Shown here: positions 8,535-17,692 of the stretch, one piece after another
Layout: every line of letters begins with the position of its first letter
Position numbering within the stretch: the stretch's first letter is position 1
Program-made: the position numbers and the translations under genes
Assembly (NCBI GenBank): GCA_004144175.1
Contig: SEFT01000001.1
Coordinates: 1 to 64,000 of the forward strand
Direction: 5' to 3'
Source of the DNA: Sphingobacteriales bacterium
Lineage (GTDB): Bacteria > Bacteroidota > Bacteroidia > Chitinophagales > Chitinophagaceae
DNA length: 64,000 bases
The notes under the pieces: model-generated
The model's input: the letters and a program-made list of their open reading frames with translations, nothing else
What the model was told of the DNA's origin: nothing
The model's database searches: none

Positions 8535-9668
8535 CTAACTCTGATTGCTAAAGTCTATTTTGATCGAATTGGCTGCAATCTGCTTTTTCTCGTCAATTAT
8601 CTTAGCATATACCTGTGTAGTTTTGAGGTTTTTATGCCCGAGCATCTTTTGCACTGTATAAATGTCTATACCGTTAGTAAGTAGCAACGTGGCGTAGGTG
8701 TGCCTGAAATTGTGAAAGGTAATATTCTTAGCTATCCCCGCTTTAGCCATCCATTTTACCAGATGAGTATTCATGTAAGCTGAATATTTCAAACCCGCGA
8801 AAACCCTGTCAGATGGTTTCCCCCTTTCCCCTAATAGTCCAAATGCTTGTTCTGAAATAGGTAATGTCTCTACTCCTTTAGTCTTTTGCTGCCTAAATTG
8901 TATGAAGTATCCCCTTTCCCGGCTATGTTGTATTTCACCCCAAATCAGTTTTTCTATATCTGAAAACCGTAACCCAGTAAGCGCAGAAAAGATAGCGGCC
9001 TGTTTTAGTATAGGCATCCCGCAGTCTGTCTGTACAAGCTTATTCAATTCTTCAATAATAAGGTAGTCTCTTTTTGTTTCTTCAGTTCTCGGATTCGATA
9101 GTTTAGCATTGATATCAGTTTCCAGATACCCATCCTTATATGCTTGTTTAAGAGCGACCTTGATCTTGTTGAAGTATGAAACCACTGAGTTCTGTGACAA
9201 TGTAGCCTTATTGCTTCTTTTGCTCTTTACTGTTTCCAGATATTCTTTGAACTTGTTACAACCTTGAACGGTCAAATCACTGAATGATAGTGTGCCTCCT
9301 GTAAAGTCAACCAGATAATTTAGAGCGCTTCTCCAATTGTCAGAATTTGTCCCTTTTCTCTTCTCAGCAAGCGCTTTGAAATATGCAACGAAATCAGATT
9401 TCTTCTTTCTATCCGACAAGAACCCGAAATCACCTTTTTGTATGTCTAACTGCCTTTGTGCTTTAATGCTTTCAGCAAGTTGTAAGGTTTCTTTATTGGT
9501 CTGCCTGTCAATAGCTATTTTGGCTTTATCGTAAACGTATAGACCCAAAAACTCCCTGCGTGTAAGTTTCCCTGTATCCGGGTGAACGATCTCAGGATAG
9601 AAATCTAGATATAGGCTATGCCTGTCTCCAGAAATCGGTTTCTGCCTAAGTGTGACTTTCGTTGCCAT
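8535..9668 (-). CDS. Tyrosine recombinase / site-specific integrase
   Basis: 377 aa. The N-terminal 90 residues resemble the arm-type DNA-binding domain of Bacteroidota transposon integrases. A SAM-like core-binding domain follows (about 105-200), then the catalytic domain with the expected residues: Arg in TGLRFSD (about 230), His319 and Arg322 in HNFRHT, His345 in LGHKN and the nucleophile Tyr354 in VYAKI. All five are present, so it looks active. It stands alone, with no excisionase, relaxase or mobilisation genes, close to the 3' end of mnmE. Phased GGTACAA repeats lie 23-72 bp upstream of its start. It could be a remnant or the mobile tool of a small genomic island. Confidence 0.9.
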   Translation of the reverse strand: MATKVTLRQKPISGDRHSLYLDFYPEIVHPDTGKLTRREFLGLYVYDKAKIAIDRQTNKETLQLAESIKAQRQLDIQKGDFGFLSDRKKKSDFVAYFKALAEKRKGTNSDNWRSALNYLVDFTGGTLSFSDLTVQGCNKFKEYLETVKSKRSNKATLSQNSVVSYFNKIKVALKQAYKDGYLETDINAKLSNPRTEETKRDYLIIEELNKLVQTDCGMPILKQAAIFSALTGLRFSDIEKLIWGEIQHSRERGYFIQFRQQKTKGVETLPISEQAFGLLGERGKPSDRVFAGLKYSAYMNTHLVKWMAKAGIAKNITFHNFRHTYATLLLTNGIDIYTVQKMLGHKNLKTTQVYAKIIDEKKQIAANSIKIDFSNQS

Positions 9669-9690
9669 TTATGCCTTTTTATTGATCTGA

Positions 9691-9740
9691 GGTACAAATT
9701 TGTACTTCAGGTACAATAAAGGTACAAAAAGGTACAAAAC
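9691..9740. repeat. Phased GGTACAA repeats and palindrome upstream of the integrase
   Basis: GGTACAA occurs at 9691, 9710, 9721 and 9731; the last three are spaced 11 and 10 bp, one helical turn. The first copy is part of a perfect 14-bp palindrome GTACAAATTTGTAC (9692-9705). Such arrays are typical of arm-type binding sites of tyrosine recombinases, or of an operator controlling integrase expression. Confidence 0.7.
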
Positions 9741-9848
9741 ATCACAAAATAACGCGCAATAAATGAAGGTTGTGTGAAGTGGTCTAATGCATGTAATAGG
9801 CTACAGTGCCGGTTTTCTTGTATTTTATGGTCGTTTGTTTTGCACTGG

Positions 9849-11207
9849 TTACTTTCCGATACAGAACTTACTAAAGATATAATCCAGCTTGTCTTCGGTG
9901 GTGATCTCGCCGGTAATTTCGCCGAGATAGTGGAGGGCGCGGCGGATGTCGAGGGCTACGAGGTCGCCGGGGAGGCCGGTGTCCATAGCCTGCCTGATGT
10001 CTTGCAGCGACTGTAGTACTTCTTGCAGGCTGGCGTAGTGGCGGGCATTGGTAATGATGGTGCCTTCGGTGCGTACGTTGCCCTCTGCAACAAGGTCGTA
10101 TAGTGACTGGCGCAGCTGCTGTATGTTTTCCTTGTTCTTTGCAGAGAGTAGCAGCACATCGCGGCGCTGCATGGGTGTGGCCAGGAGGTCGGCCTTGTTG
10201 CCTGCCAGTATGTACTTAATACCCTGCGCTTCGAAGGCCTGCTGCTGTGCGTTCAGCTCCTCATCAGTCGTAGTGCTGGCGTCGAAGAGGTATACGACGA
10301 TGTTGGCGCGGGTCATGGCCTCGCGGCTGCGCTCCATGCCTATCTGCTCGATGGCGTCGGCAGTGTGCTCGCGTATGCCCGCCGTGTCTATCAGGCGGAA
10401 GAGCAGGCCGTTGATGTTAAGCGTCTCTTCGATGGTGTCGCGGGTGGTGCCTGCTATCTCGCTTACGATAGCGCGCTCTTCGTTGAGCAGGGCATTCAGC
10501 AGTGTGCTCTTGCCTGCATTGGGCTTACCAATGATGGCCACGCTGATGCCATTGCGTATCACATTGCCCAGGCTGAAGGAGTTGACGAGGCTCTGCGTAG
10601 CTTCGGTGAGCCGCTGTATGAGCGCGTAGAACTGTGTGCGGTCGGCAAACTCCACATCTTCCTGGCTGAAGTCGAGCTCCAGCTCTATAAGGGCAGAGAA
10701 GGTAATAAGCTGATCGCGCATCTGCTTCAGGTCATCGCTGAAGCCACCGCGCAGGTTGTGCATGGCCGCCTTATGTGCCATACCCGATTGCGATGCGATA
10801 AGGTCGGCCACGGCTTCAGCCTGCGTCAGGTCGAGCTTACCATTGAGGAAGGCCCGCTGCGTGAACTCACCCGGCTTTGCCATAGCGGCGCCGTTCTTCA
10901 CACAGAGGTCGATGACCTGCTGGAGGATATAGTTAGAGCCATGGCAGGATAGCTCCACCACGTCTTCGCCCGTATAGCTCTTAGGTGCCTTGTAAAGTGA
11001 TGCTACCACCTCGTCGATGGCAGTGCCATTACTATCAACAACGCGGCCGAAGTGGATGGTATGCGTAGGCTGGCTAGCCAGGTTCTTGCCTTTAAATATC
11101 TTATCGGCAATAGTCACGGCGTCGGTACCGCTGAGGCGGATGATGCCTAGTGCGCCTTCGCCGGGGGGCGTGGCCAGGGCCACAATGGTTTCGTTGATTG
11201 CATACAT
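9849..11207 (-). CDS. mnmE: tRNA modification GTPase MnmE
   Basis: 452 aa. With MnmG, MnmE installs 5-carboxymethylaminomethyl on wobble uridine of tRNAs. I chose ATG 11207 (MYAINETIVALATPPGEGA), which matches the conserved MnmE N-terminus; the upstream extension to 11294 has no family similarity. Visible parts are the tetrahydrofolate-binding N-terminal domain (1 to about 118), the helical domain, the GTPase with GKPNAGKST (G1), DTAGIR (G3) and GNKAD (G4), and the C-terminal CIGK with the catalytic Cys. It is divergent from dtd with 69 bp between the starts. Confidence 0.96.
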   Translation of the reverse strand: MYAINETIVALATPPGEGALGIIRLSGTDAVTIADKIFKGKNLASQPTHTIHFGRVVDSNGTAIDEVVASLYKAPKSYTGEDVVELSCHGSNYILQQVIDLCVKNGAAMAKPGEFTQRAFLNGKLDLTQAEAVADLIASQSGMAHKAAMHNLRGGFSDDLKQMRDQLITFSALIELELDFSQEDVEFADRTQFYALIQRLTEATQSLVNSFSLGNVIRNGISVAIIGKPNAGKSTLLNALLNEERAIVSEIAGTTRDTIEETLNINGLLFRLIDTAGIREHTADAIEQIGMERSREAMTRANIVVYLFDASTTTDEELNAQQQAFEAQGIKYILAGNKADLLATPMQRRDVLLLSAKNKENIQQLRQSLYDLVAEGNVRTEGTIITNARHYASLQEVLQSLQDIRQAMDTGLPGDLVALDIRRALHYLGEITGEITTEDKLDYIFSKFCIGK

Positions 11208-11276
11208 GCGGTGCAAAAGTACCTCAATAGCCCAAGCCCTCAAAAAATGGTAAATCCTTTGCACATTTGCAGGTAT

Positions 11277-11729
11277 ATGAGAGCAGTGATACAACGCGTA
11301 ACCAATGCCAGCGTAAACATAAACAGCGAACTAAAGAGCGCCATAGGGCATGGCTATATGATACTGCTGGGCATAGAAGCTGCCGACACGCAGGAAGATG
11401 CCGAATGGCTGGTTAAGAAGATAGCGCAGCTGCGCGTGTTTGCCGACGAAGCGGGGCTGATGAACAAAGACTTGAAAGATGTAGATGGCGAGGTGCTGGT
11501 GGTAAGCCAGTTTACGCTGCATGCATCGTACAAGAAGGGCAATAGGCCGTCGTTCATCAAAGCAGCAAGGCCCGAGCAGGCCATACCGTTGTATGAGTAC
11601 TTTATAAAACAAATGGGAGCAGCCATTGGCAAGCACGTAGCAACGGGTACCTTTGGCGCCGATATGAAGGTAGCGCTGGTGAATGACGGTCCGGTAACGA
11701 TACTGATGGATACACAGAACAAAGAATAA
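11277..11729 (+). CDS. dtd: D-aminoacyl-tRNA deacylase
   Basis: 150 aa, the usual family length. It hydrolyses D-aminoacyl-tRNA (and Gly-tRNA-Ala), preventing D-amino acid incorporation. The start at ATG 11277 (MRAVIQRVTNASV) is the conserved one. Active-site signatures are SQFTLHA, GNRPSF and the C-terminal GPVTI (Gly-cisPro-type loop). A weak -7-like CACATTTG lies a few bases upstream. A strong bidirectional terminator follows. Confidence 0.96.
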   Translation: MRAVIQRVTNASVNINSELKSAIGHGYMILLGIEAADTQEDAEWLVKKIAQLRVFADEAGLMNKDLKDVDGEVLVVSQFTLHASYKKGNRPSFIKAARPEQAIPLYEYFIKQMGAAIGKHVATGTFGADMKVALVNDGPVTILMDTQNKE

Positions 11730-11734
11730 AAAAC

Positions 11735-11754
11735 GGGCTGCCGAACGGCAGCCC
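11735..11754. terminator. Bidirectional terminator between dtd and a T9SS gene
   Basis: A perfect 9-bp stem (GGGCTGCCG/CGGCAGCCC) with a 2-base loop has an A-run on its left and a pyrimidine-rich right side, placed between convergent genes. Confidence 0.85.
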
Positions 11755-11777
11755 TTCTTCATGTCAAGTATCTCGAC

Positions 11778-13061
11778 TTACCGGAGGATATTAAACGGCC
11801 TAGATACTACGCCTGCTGCTGTAGCAACTCTTATGACATAAGTTCCCGCTGGGATAGAGGAAACATCAGTTGTCTCTTTGTATTGTGTGCCGTCTGTAGG
11901 CTGTGTCCAGCTGCGTACCATGCGGCCGTCGGTATGGCAGATGGCTATGGATAGTGGTTGCTGCTGTGTTGTTTCGACTGAGATGGTGAGTGTATTGTTT
12001 GCAGGGATAGGATAGAGCTTTAGCCTGGTGCCATTGTCTATTTTTTCAGGCACGCCGAGGTTGAACTCGAAGTACGTCCATTCTGTTTCTTCATCATGGT
12101 CGTCCCATGTGCCCAGTTGCGGTATCCAATCTATGAACATCCGGTAAAGAGGCTGGTGATGCCTGTTGTAGGTTGTAACAGTTTTTAGGTACGGTGTATC
12201 TACTCCGTTTTTTACCCGGTAGCTAATGGTCGTATCGGGGTCGCCGTTTGCATCAAAGTGATTTTCATGCCTGGTAGTGTCCGGGGCAATTGTAAAGGCA
12301 ATACGGGGTTTATCGCCAACATAAGACTGGTATAGCTCTCTCCTGTTCACCTGCCATACTCCGCTATTGTAATAATAGTATATGTGTTCCGATTTTTTTC
12401 CGTTGTCGTACACCAAATCCTCACGGGTAAAATAGGTGAATAGCCTCTTATCCAATCCGCTGTATTCTTTCGTCACCAAACGGCCGTCGGTCGAATAATG
12501 GAAAGTCTCTTTCTGCAACATAGCACCCGTTGATTCGTCAAATACTGTTTTGTCGGCAACCTGCCCTGCAGCATTATAGGTATAGATAAGTTTTTTGAAA
12601 GCACCAGGGACGCCATTGCTGATGTATTCAGACCTCATCTCCGACAGCTTGTTGTTTTGATAGCTGTAGTATTCGCGGGTATGTATATTCTTGTTTGCCT
12701 CGTATACTTTCATTACAAGGCGTCCTTTATTATCAAATGTATTGATCGTGCGGAAACCCGGGTCGGACGTTGATGTCCAGGAATCGTACTTCCAGTCCTG
12801 AAAAACATCATCCCAGCAATTATCGCCGCTGTAGGAATAAGAAAAGGAATAATTTCTATTGCCACCCGGGTGTACCCTGTAATAGTGGTTTTCTTGTACC
12901 AGGCGTGATAAATTACCTGTAGTCTTATTTGCTGTTTTGGCAGGGCCGGACTTTACGATAAAGTCTGAAGGCAATAGCGAAGATGGATCCTGCTGTTGTG
13001 CAAAAATGCCGTTAGCAGCTAACATAAAAGCGGCAGCGAGTATAGATTTCGTAGTGCGCAT
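11778..13061 (-). CDS. Secreted YD-repeat-like protein with T9SS type A sorting domain
   Basis: 427 aa. The signal peptide ends near IFAQQ (residue 22). The middle carries YD/RHS-like strand repeats (for example IYTYNAAGQVADKTVFDE and FHYSTDGRLVTKEYS), common in Bacteroidota surface proteins. The last 80 residues are a T9SS sorting domain (LKLYPIPANNTLTI, then IPAGTYVIRV). By analogy it is exported by T9SS. It is monocistronic and shares a terminator with dtd. Function unknown. The YD repeats are unrelated in detail to the RHS locus at the left end. Confidence 0.8.
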   Translation of the reverse strand: MRTTKSILAAAFMLAANGIFAQQQDPSSLLPSDFIVKSGPAKTANKTTGNLSRLVQENHYYRVHPGGNRNYSFSYSYSGDNCWDDVFQDWKYDSWTSTSDPGFRTINTFDNKGRLVMKVYEANKNIHTREYYSYQNNKLSEMRSEYISNGVPGAFKKLIYTYNAAGQVADKTVFDESTGAMLQKETFHYSTDGRLVTKEYSGLDKRLFTYFTREDLVYDNGKKSEHIYYYYNSGVWQVNRRELYQSYVGDKPRIAFTIAPDTTRHENHFDANGDPDTTISYRVKNGVDTPYLKTVTTYNRHHQPLYRMFIDWIPQLGTWDDHDEETEWTYFEFNLGVPEKIDNGTRLKLYPIPANNTLTISVETTQQQPLSIAICHTDGRMVRSWTQPTDGTQYKETTDVSSIPAGTYVIRVATAAGVVSRPFNILR

Positions 13062-13179
13062 AGGAGGGGGGGTTAGGATATTAATACAAGTTAAACATAA
13101 TATATGTGCTTGTTAGATACTGATGCCGCTTTTACATTGGGGTGACATAAAGCTGATTTGTCCTTTCTTTGCATGAGTT

Positions 13180-13623
13180 ATGATATTCGACGATGAATAC
13201 TTTATGCGGGAGGCGCTGAGGGAAGCCAAGCGTGCATACGAAAGCGAAGAGATACCCGTAGGTGCCGTAGTAGTATGGGGTACTAAAATAATAGCGCGCG
13301 GGCACAACCAAGTGGAGCAACTGAATGACAGCACCGCACATGCCGAGATCATAGCAATGACATCAGCCTTCAATGCGCTGGGCAGTAAGTACCTGCCGGA
13401 GGCTACATTGTATGTAACGCTGGAGCCCTGCCTTATGTGCTGCGGCGCTATGTACTGGGCCAAGGTTGGGCGCATTGTGTACGGTGCGTCGGATGTAAAG
13501 AATGGCTACCGCAAGACCACGGGCGAGAACTGGCCCTTCCACCCAAAGACGGAACTGATGAATGGCATACTGGCCGATGAGTGCGCGCAGTTGATGAAAG
13601 ATTTTTTTGCAGCAAGAAGATAA
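13180..13623 (+). CDS. tadA: tRNA-specific adenosine deaminase (TadA family)
   Basis: 147 aa zinc deaminase. The HAE motif (His54, catalytic Glu56) and PCLMC (Cys84, Cys87) form the Zn site; TadA converts A34 to inosine in tRNA-Arg. The length and the EEIPVGAVVV start are typical of TadA, although close relatives act on free guanine. A start six bases earlier would be out of frame, so ATG 13180 is used. A Rieske gene begins 7 bp after the stop, suggesting an operon. Confidence 0.9.
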   Translation: MIFDDEYFMREALREAKRAYESEEIPVGAVVVWGTKIIARGHNQVEQLNDSTAHAEIIAMTSAFNALGSKYLPEATLYVTLEPCLMCCGAMYWAKVGRIVYGASDVKNGYRKTTGENWPFHPKTELMNGILADECAQLMKDFFAARR

Positions 13624-13629
13624 GCGAAG

Positions 13630-13947
13630 ATGTATAACTGGTTACAGGCAGAGGGAATTACTATACATACGTTAGAAGAAAATAAACCGACGGAAACTAT
13701 TGCCGGCGAAAAGCGAATAGGGCTTTTAAAGAAGGGAGATATGGTATATGCCTTCTCCGCCACCTGCCCGCACGCAAGTGCGCCGCTCTGCGATGGCTGG
13801 CTGGATGCTCAGGGGCGTATCGTATGCCCGCTGCACAAGTACCGCTTCGACCTTGCGAACGGGCGAAACACCAGCGGCGAGGGCTATAAGCTAAAAACCT
13901 ATCCTGTTGAGGTAAGAGAGGAGTATATTTACATCGGCTTTATTTAA
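13630..13947 (+). CDS. Rieske [2Fe-2S] ferredoxin-like protein
   Basis: 105 aa. The Rieske cluster ligands are Cys46-x-His48 and Cys66-x2-His69 (ATCPHASAPL and VCPLHKYRFD), with the usual fold end KTYPVEVRE. There is no membrane anchor, so it is a soluble small Rieske protein like NirD or dioxygenase ferredoxins. The partner enzyme is not nearby: the neighbours are tadA (7 bp upstream) and an LD-carboxypeptidase (20 bp downstream), probably a shared transcript without functional link. Confidence 0.88.
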   Translation: MYNWLQAEGITIHTLEENKPTETIAGEKRIGLLKKGDMVYAFSATCPHASAPLCDGWLDAQGRIVCPLHKYRFDLANGRNTSGEGYKLKTYPVEVREEYIYIGFI

Positions 13948-13967
13948 ACAACAACTACTAACCAGAC

Positions 13968-14888
13968 ATGATAGCACAACCCGCATACCTGAAATATGGC
14001 AGTACCATAGGCATTACCTGCCCCGCAGGCTATGTATCGGCCGATAGGGTAAGCTTTGCCATAGAGACCTTTAAGCTGTGGGGCTTCAAGGTGAAGGTTG
14101 GGAAGACGGTTGGTAACGAGTTCAACTACTTCTCGGGCGATGACGATATGCGGCTGCAAGACCTGCAAGCGCTAATGGACGACCCGGAAGTGGATGCTAT
14201 TGTAATGGGGCGTGGCGGCTATGGTGTCAGCCGCATCATCGATCGGCTGGACTTTGCTGCATTTACTAAAAAGCCAAAGTGGATATGCGGGTTCAGCGAC
14301 ATCACTGTACTGCATAGCCATATTCATGTGCTATTGCAAACGCCTACGATGCACAGTCCTATGTGTGGCGCCTTTAAGCCCGATACAGTCAATTCAGACC
14401 ATATCAAGAACTTCTATGCGGCGCTTACCGGCGAGTCGCTATACTATCATGCGCCTGCATCGCCCTATAATAAATTGGGTGCTGCTGAAGGATTGCTGGT
14501 GGGCGGGAATCTTGCTATACTGGCGCATCTCACAGGCTCGGTGTCGGATATAGATACATCGGGTAAGATCCTCTTTATAGAGGATATAGGTGAACACCTG
14601 TATAATATAGACCGGCTGATGCTGAACCTGAAGCGTGCAGGAAAGCTGATAAAGATAAAAGGGCTGGTCGTTGGCGGGCTTACCGATATGCAGGATACCG
14701 AAAGGCCATTCGGGCAGGAGATAGAAGATATTATACTGGATAAGGTAAAGGAATACGACTACCCGGTATGTTTCGGATTCCCCGTAGGGCATGATGATAT
14801 CAACTATACACTATGCCTGGGCAGGCAGCATAAGCTGATCGTAACAGCGCAGGGTACGCAACTGGAGCTGGTGAAGAACCTTGCTTAG
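13968..14888 (+). CDS. Peptidase S66, LD-carboxypeptidase
   Basis: 306 aa, full length for the family. By homology it removes the terminal D-Ala from tetrapeptide muropeptides in cytoplasmic murein recycling. The catalytic triad can be placed at Ser110 in CGFSDIT, Glu205 in LFIEDIGE and His275 in VGHDDIN, and GRGGYG (81-86) is the oxyanion region. No signal peptide is seen. Its stop overlaps the stop of the convergent rhodanese gene by 4 bp, with no terminator between. Confidence 0.92.
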   Translation: MIAQPAYLKYGSTIGITCPAGYVSADRVSFAIETFKLWGFKVKVGKTVGNEFNYFSGDDDMRLQDLQALMDDPEVDAIVMGRGGYGVSRIIDRLDFAAFTKKPKWICGFSDITVLHSHIHVLLQTPTMHSPMCGAFKPDTVNSDHIKNFYAALTGESLYYHAPASPYNKLGAAEGLLVGGNLAILAHLTGSVSDIDTSGKILFIEDIGEHLYNIDRLMLNLKRAGKLIKIKGLVVGGLTDMQDTERPFGQEIEDIILDKVKEYDYPVCFGFPVGHDDINYTLCLGRQHKLIVTAQGTQLELVKNLA

Positions 14889-15181
14889 TTTATCATAGCA
14901 CGCCAGGCAGTCATGCCGCCGGTAAGGTTATACAGGTTATGATAACCAAAGCCTTCCAGCCGCTGTATGACGATGGAGCTGCGGATTCCTTTTTCGCAAT
15001 ACACTACTACATCGCCCGTCTGAGGTATCTCGTGGCGCAACAGCATTACTTCTCCTACGGGTATATTGCGTCCGCCGATGTTGAAGGCGGTATGTTCCCA
15101 TGTTTCGCGTACATCTATCAGAATGAATGACTTATCTTTCTTCTGCCATTCTTTCAGCTCTTCTGGTGTGATTTTTTTCAT
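14885..15181 (-). CDS. Single-domain rhodanese
   Basis: 98 aa, one rhodanese domain with the active-site Cys62 in the loop YCEKGIRSS and the closing motif NLTGGMTAWR. By family it is a sulfurtransferase or persulfide carrier (GlpE/PspE type) without signal peptide, so cytoplasmic. Convergent with and overlapping the LD-carboxypeptidase gene. Confidence 0.9.
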   Translation of the reverse strand: MKKITPEELKEWQKKDKSFILIDVRETWEHTAFNIGGRNIPVGEVMLLRHEIPQTGDVVVYCEKGIRSSIVIQRLEGFGYHNLYNLTGGMTAWRAMIN

Positions 15182-15214
15182 AACGGATGTAAAGCAAAGT
15201 TAAAACATAACTGT

Positions 15215-15883
15215 ATGAAAAGACTCTTATTGCCAATAGCGGCATGCGCCCTGCTATTGGCCTCATGCACAGATGCACCCGACGCCGAAAAAGCAGATGC
15301 CACCGATGCCAAACAAGTAGAGCAAGCCGCTGCTACTGATGCCAGCTATACCGTAGATGCGGCACAAAGCACGGTAGAGTGGGTAGGCACTAAGCCAACG
15401 GGCCGCCACCATGGTACGTTCAAGATCAAGGAAGGTAACCTGATGGTTGCTAACGGCAACATCACCGGCGGCAAGTTCATCATCGATGTGGCATCGATAA
15501 AAGCCGACGACCAGGATGCGGAAGGAAACAAAAAACTGGAAGGACACTTGGCAAGCGCAGATTTCTTCGATGTGCAGAAATTCCCGAACGGAACATTTGA
15601 GATAACATCGGTAACGCCGGCAAGCGGCACTGCTAATGTAGGCGATACCAGCAAGATCGTTGCTACACATACCATTACCGGCAACCTTACGCTGAAGGAT
15701 GTAACTAAGAGCATCAGCTTCCCTGCTGCTGTTACTATGACAGACAATCAGGTAAACGCAGATGCAAACTTCAACATCGACCGTACACAGTGGAATATGA
15801 ACTACGGCAGCGATAAATCGCTGGGAGATAAATTTATAAGGCCAGAGGTGAATCTGAAGATACACCTGGTAGCTACTAAATAA
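15215..15883 (+). CDS. YceI-family lipoprotein
   Basis: 222 aa. A lipoprotein signal with LLASC (Cys18) leads into a short Asp/Ala-rich linker and a YceI lipocalin-like domain (about 43-222: STVEWVGTKPTGRHHGTF, then the conserved end with DKFIRPEVNLKIHL). YceI proteins bind isoprenoid-type lipids in the periplasm; the ligand here is unknown. Single gene with a strong downstream terminator shared with obgE. Confidence 0.9.
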   Translation: MKRLLLPIAACALLLASCTDAPDAEKADATDAKQVEQAAATDASYTVDAAQSTVEWVGTKPTGRHHGTFKIKEGNLMVANGNITGGKFIIDVASIKADDQDAEGNKKLEGHLASADFFDVQKFPNGTFEITSVTPASGTANVGDTSKIVATHTITGNLTLKDVTKSISFPAAVTMTDNQVNADANFNIDRTQWNMNYGSDKSLGDKFIRPEVNLKIHLVATK

Positions 15884-15900
15884 TAACGGTAAACTGAGTA

Positions 15901-15933
15901 AAAAGAAAGGAACCATTATGGTTCCTTTCTTTT
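15901..15933. terminator. Bidirectional terminator between yceI-like gene and obgE
   Basis: Perfect 16-bp inverted repeat (AAAAGAAAGGAACCAT and its complement) around one central base; A- and T-rich outer arms serve both strands. Confidence 0.9.
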
Positions 15934-15934
15934 G

Positions 15935-16939
15935 TTATTGTTCGTTCGATTCATTTAGCGCCAGCCACAGCTTGTCCTTCAGCTCTTGTATACCCATATT
16001 GGAGGCTGAGGAGATGAAGATATGCGGAATGTTTTTTGGCAACGTTTCTGCAATTGCCTGCTTCAGCTCATCATCCAGCATATCGCTTTTGCTGATGGCG
16101 ATGAGTATATTCTTATCCAGCAATTCCGGATTGTACTGCTCCAGCTCATTCAGCAGTATCTCAAATTCTTTTGCATGGTCGTTGCTATCGGCAGGTATCA
16201 AAAAGAGCAGTACCGAGTTCCGCTCGATATGGCGCAGGAAACGGTGCCCTAGGCCCTTCCCTTCCGCAGCACCTTCGATGATGCCCGGAAGATCGGCCAT
16301 GGCAAACGACTTGTTGTCGCGGTAGGGTACGATGCCCAGCTGCGGCGTAAGCGTTGTAAACGCATAGTCAGCAATCTTTGGCTTCGCAGCGCTCACGGTA
16401 GACAATAGTGTTGACTTACCTGCATTCGGGAAGCCTACCAGCCCTACATCGGCCAGTATCTTCAGCTCCAGGTATTTCCAGCCTTCTATACCCATCTCGC
16501 CGGGTTGCGCATACTCAGGCGCCTGATTGGTAGCTGTAGCAAAGTTGGCATTGCCCAGTCCACCTCGGCCGCCCGGCAGCCATATTACTTCCTGGCCTTC
16601 CTCCAGTATCTCGGCCTGTATCTCGCGTGTCTCCTCATCTATGGCTATGGTACCCAGCGGTACTTCAATGATGATATCTTCACCATCGGCACCGGAAGAG
16701 TTGTTTTTGCTGCCCTTCTCACCATCCTCGGCATGTACATTCTTGAAGTAACGCAGATGCAGCAGCGTCCATAGCTGCCTGTTTCCGCGGAGTATAATGT
16801 GGCCACCGCGGCCTCCATTTCCACCATCGGGCCCGGCTTGCGGGTTGAACTTAGTGCGCGCAAAATGCGAGCTGCCTGCGCCTCCTTTACCCGAGCGGCA
16901 GAATATCCGTATATAATCTACAAAGTTTCCTCTTTCCAC
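15935..16939 (-). CDS. obgE: GTPase Obg/CgtA
   Basis: 334 aa. Essential GTPase of 50S ribosome assembly. The N-terminal Gly-rich Obg fold ([18 protein letters not shown] to about residue 160) is followed by the G domain with [18 protein letters not shown] and ISKSD. The start is a GTG whose first base is the last base of the adk stop codon TAG, giving a one-base overlap and likely translational coupling. The C-terminal OCT/TGS extension of some Obg proteins is absent, as is common. Confidence 0.96.
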   Translation of the reverse strand: MERGNFVDYIRIFCRSGKGGAGSSHFARTKFNPQAGPDGGNGGRGGHIILRGNRQLWTLLHLRYFKNVHAEDGEKGSKNNSSGADGEDIIIEVPLGTIAIDEETREIQAEILEEGQEVIWLPGGRGGLGNANFATATNQAPEYAQPGEMGIEGWKYLELKILADVGLVGFPNAGKSTLLSTVSAAKPKIADYAFTTLTPQLGIVPYRDNKSFAMADLPGIIEGAAEGKGLGHRFLRHIERNSVLLFLIPADSNDHAKEFEILLNELEQYNPELLDKNILIAISKSDMLDDELKQAIAETLPKNIPHIFISSASNMGIQELKDKLWLALNESNEQ

Positions 16940-17520
16940 TAGGCCGGTAAAAGGTAGTTATCTATTTCTTTTGACAATAGCTTGAATGTATCGTCGATAC
17001 CACCATCACCCTTGATGCGCTCCAGCTTACCCTGCGTATGGTAGTAGCCTGCAACAGGTTCTGTTTTGCTATGGTATTCTTTAATGCGCTTGATGATCAC
17101 TTCCTCGTTATCGTCGCTGCGGCCCGACGACTGGCCACGGCCTACCAGGCGTGTTATCAGTTGCGGCTCGGGTACTTCCAATGCCAGCACCAGGTCTATC
17201 TGCGTTTGCTTGAACTCAAGCAGTTTATCCAGCGCCTCGGCCTGCGCGCGTGTACGGGGAAAGCCGTCGAACACGAAACCGCGTGCTTCGGGTGACTCAT
17301 CTATCTTGCTGCTGATCATACCTATCACTACTTCGTCAGGCACCAGCAAACCTTGATCCATGTATTTTTTTGCTTCTACGCCAAGGGGAGTCTGACGACT
17401 AACCTCATCGCGCAGGAGGTCTCCGGTAGAGATGTGCTGCAACTGGTAGGTAGTAACAATGTTTGCCGATTGTGTGCCTTTACCACTGCCCGGAGGACCA
17501 AACAAAACTAAATTGAACAT
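16939..17520 (-). CDS. adk: Adenylate kinase
   Basis: 193 aa. Interconverts ATP+AMP and 2 ADP. P-loop GPPGSGKGT near residue 8, AMP-binding TGDLLRDEV and DGFPRT, then [14 protein letters not shown] with a short LID and no zinc Cys. First gene of an adk-obgE operon, preceded by a TATTTTTG -7 box 25 bp upstream. Confidence 0.96.
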   Translation of the reverse strand: MFNLVLFGPPGSGKGTQSANIVTTYQLQHISTGDLLRDEVSRQTPLGVEAKKYMDQGLLVPDEVVIGMISSKIDESPEARGFVFDGFPRTRAQAEALDKLLEFKQTQIDLVLALEVPEPQLITRLVGRGQSSGRSDDNEEVIIKRIKEYHSKTEPVAGYYHTQGKLERIKGDGGIDDTFKLLSKEIDNYLLPA

Positions 17521-17544
17521 ATAATATATAATGTTTTAACGCCA

Positions 17545-17552
17545 CAAAAATA
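17545..17552 (-). promoter_or_regulatory. -7 box (TATTTTTG) of adk-obgE
   Basis: On the reverse strand TATTTTTG matches the Bacteroidota -7 consensus TAnnTTTG, 24 bases before the adk ATG. No clear TTG at -33. Confidence 0.5.
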
Positions 17553-17692
17553 AGTATCCGTTTGGATAAGCCATGAAAAGAATATGCCCGGGGTAGTATT
17601 ATGCTATAATATAGCGCCTATTTTAAGTATAAACGGGCATGATCTGCAACTATTAGCAGCAGATAGCCATGAAGGGATATATCGGGAGATTG

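Noticed and set aside
9669-9848. tRNA gene as integration target near the integrase
   Set aside because: No cloverleaf or CCA-type end could be found; the neighbour is mnmE.
10048-10952. Two long forward open frames opposite mnmE
   Set aside because: Antisense shadows of mnmE, with Arg/Ser- or Val/Ala-biased composition; mnmE itself is complete.
16939-16941. Frameshift between adk and obgE
   Set aside because: One-base overlap of TAG and GTG with both proteins full length is normal coupling.
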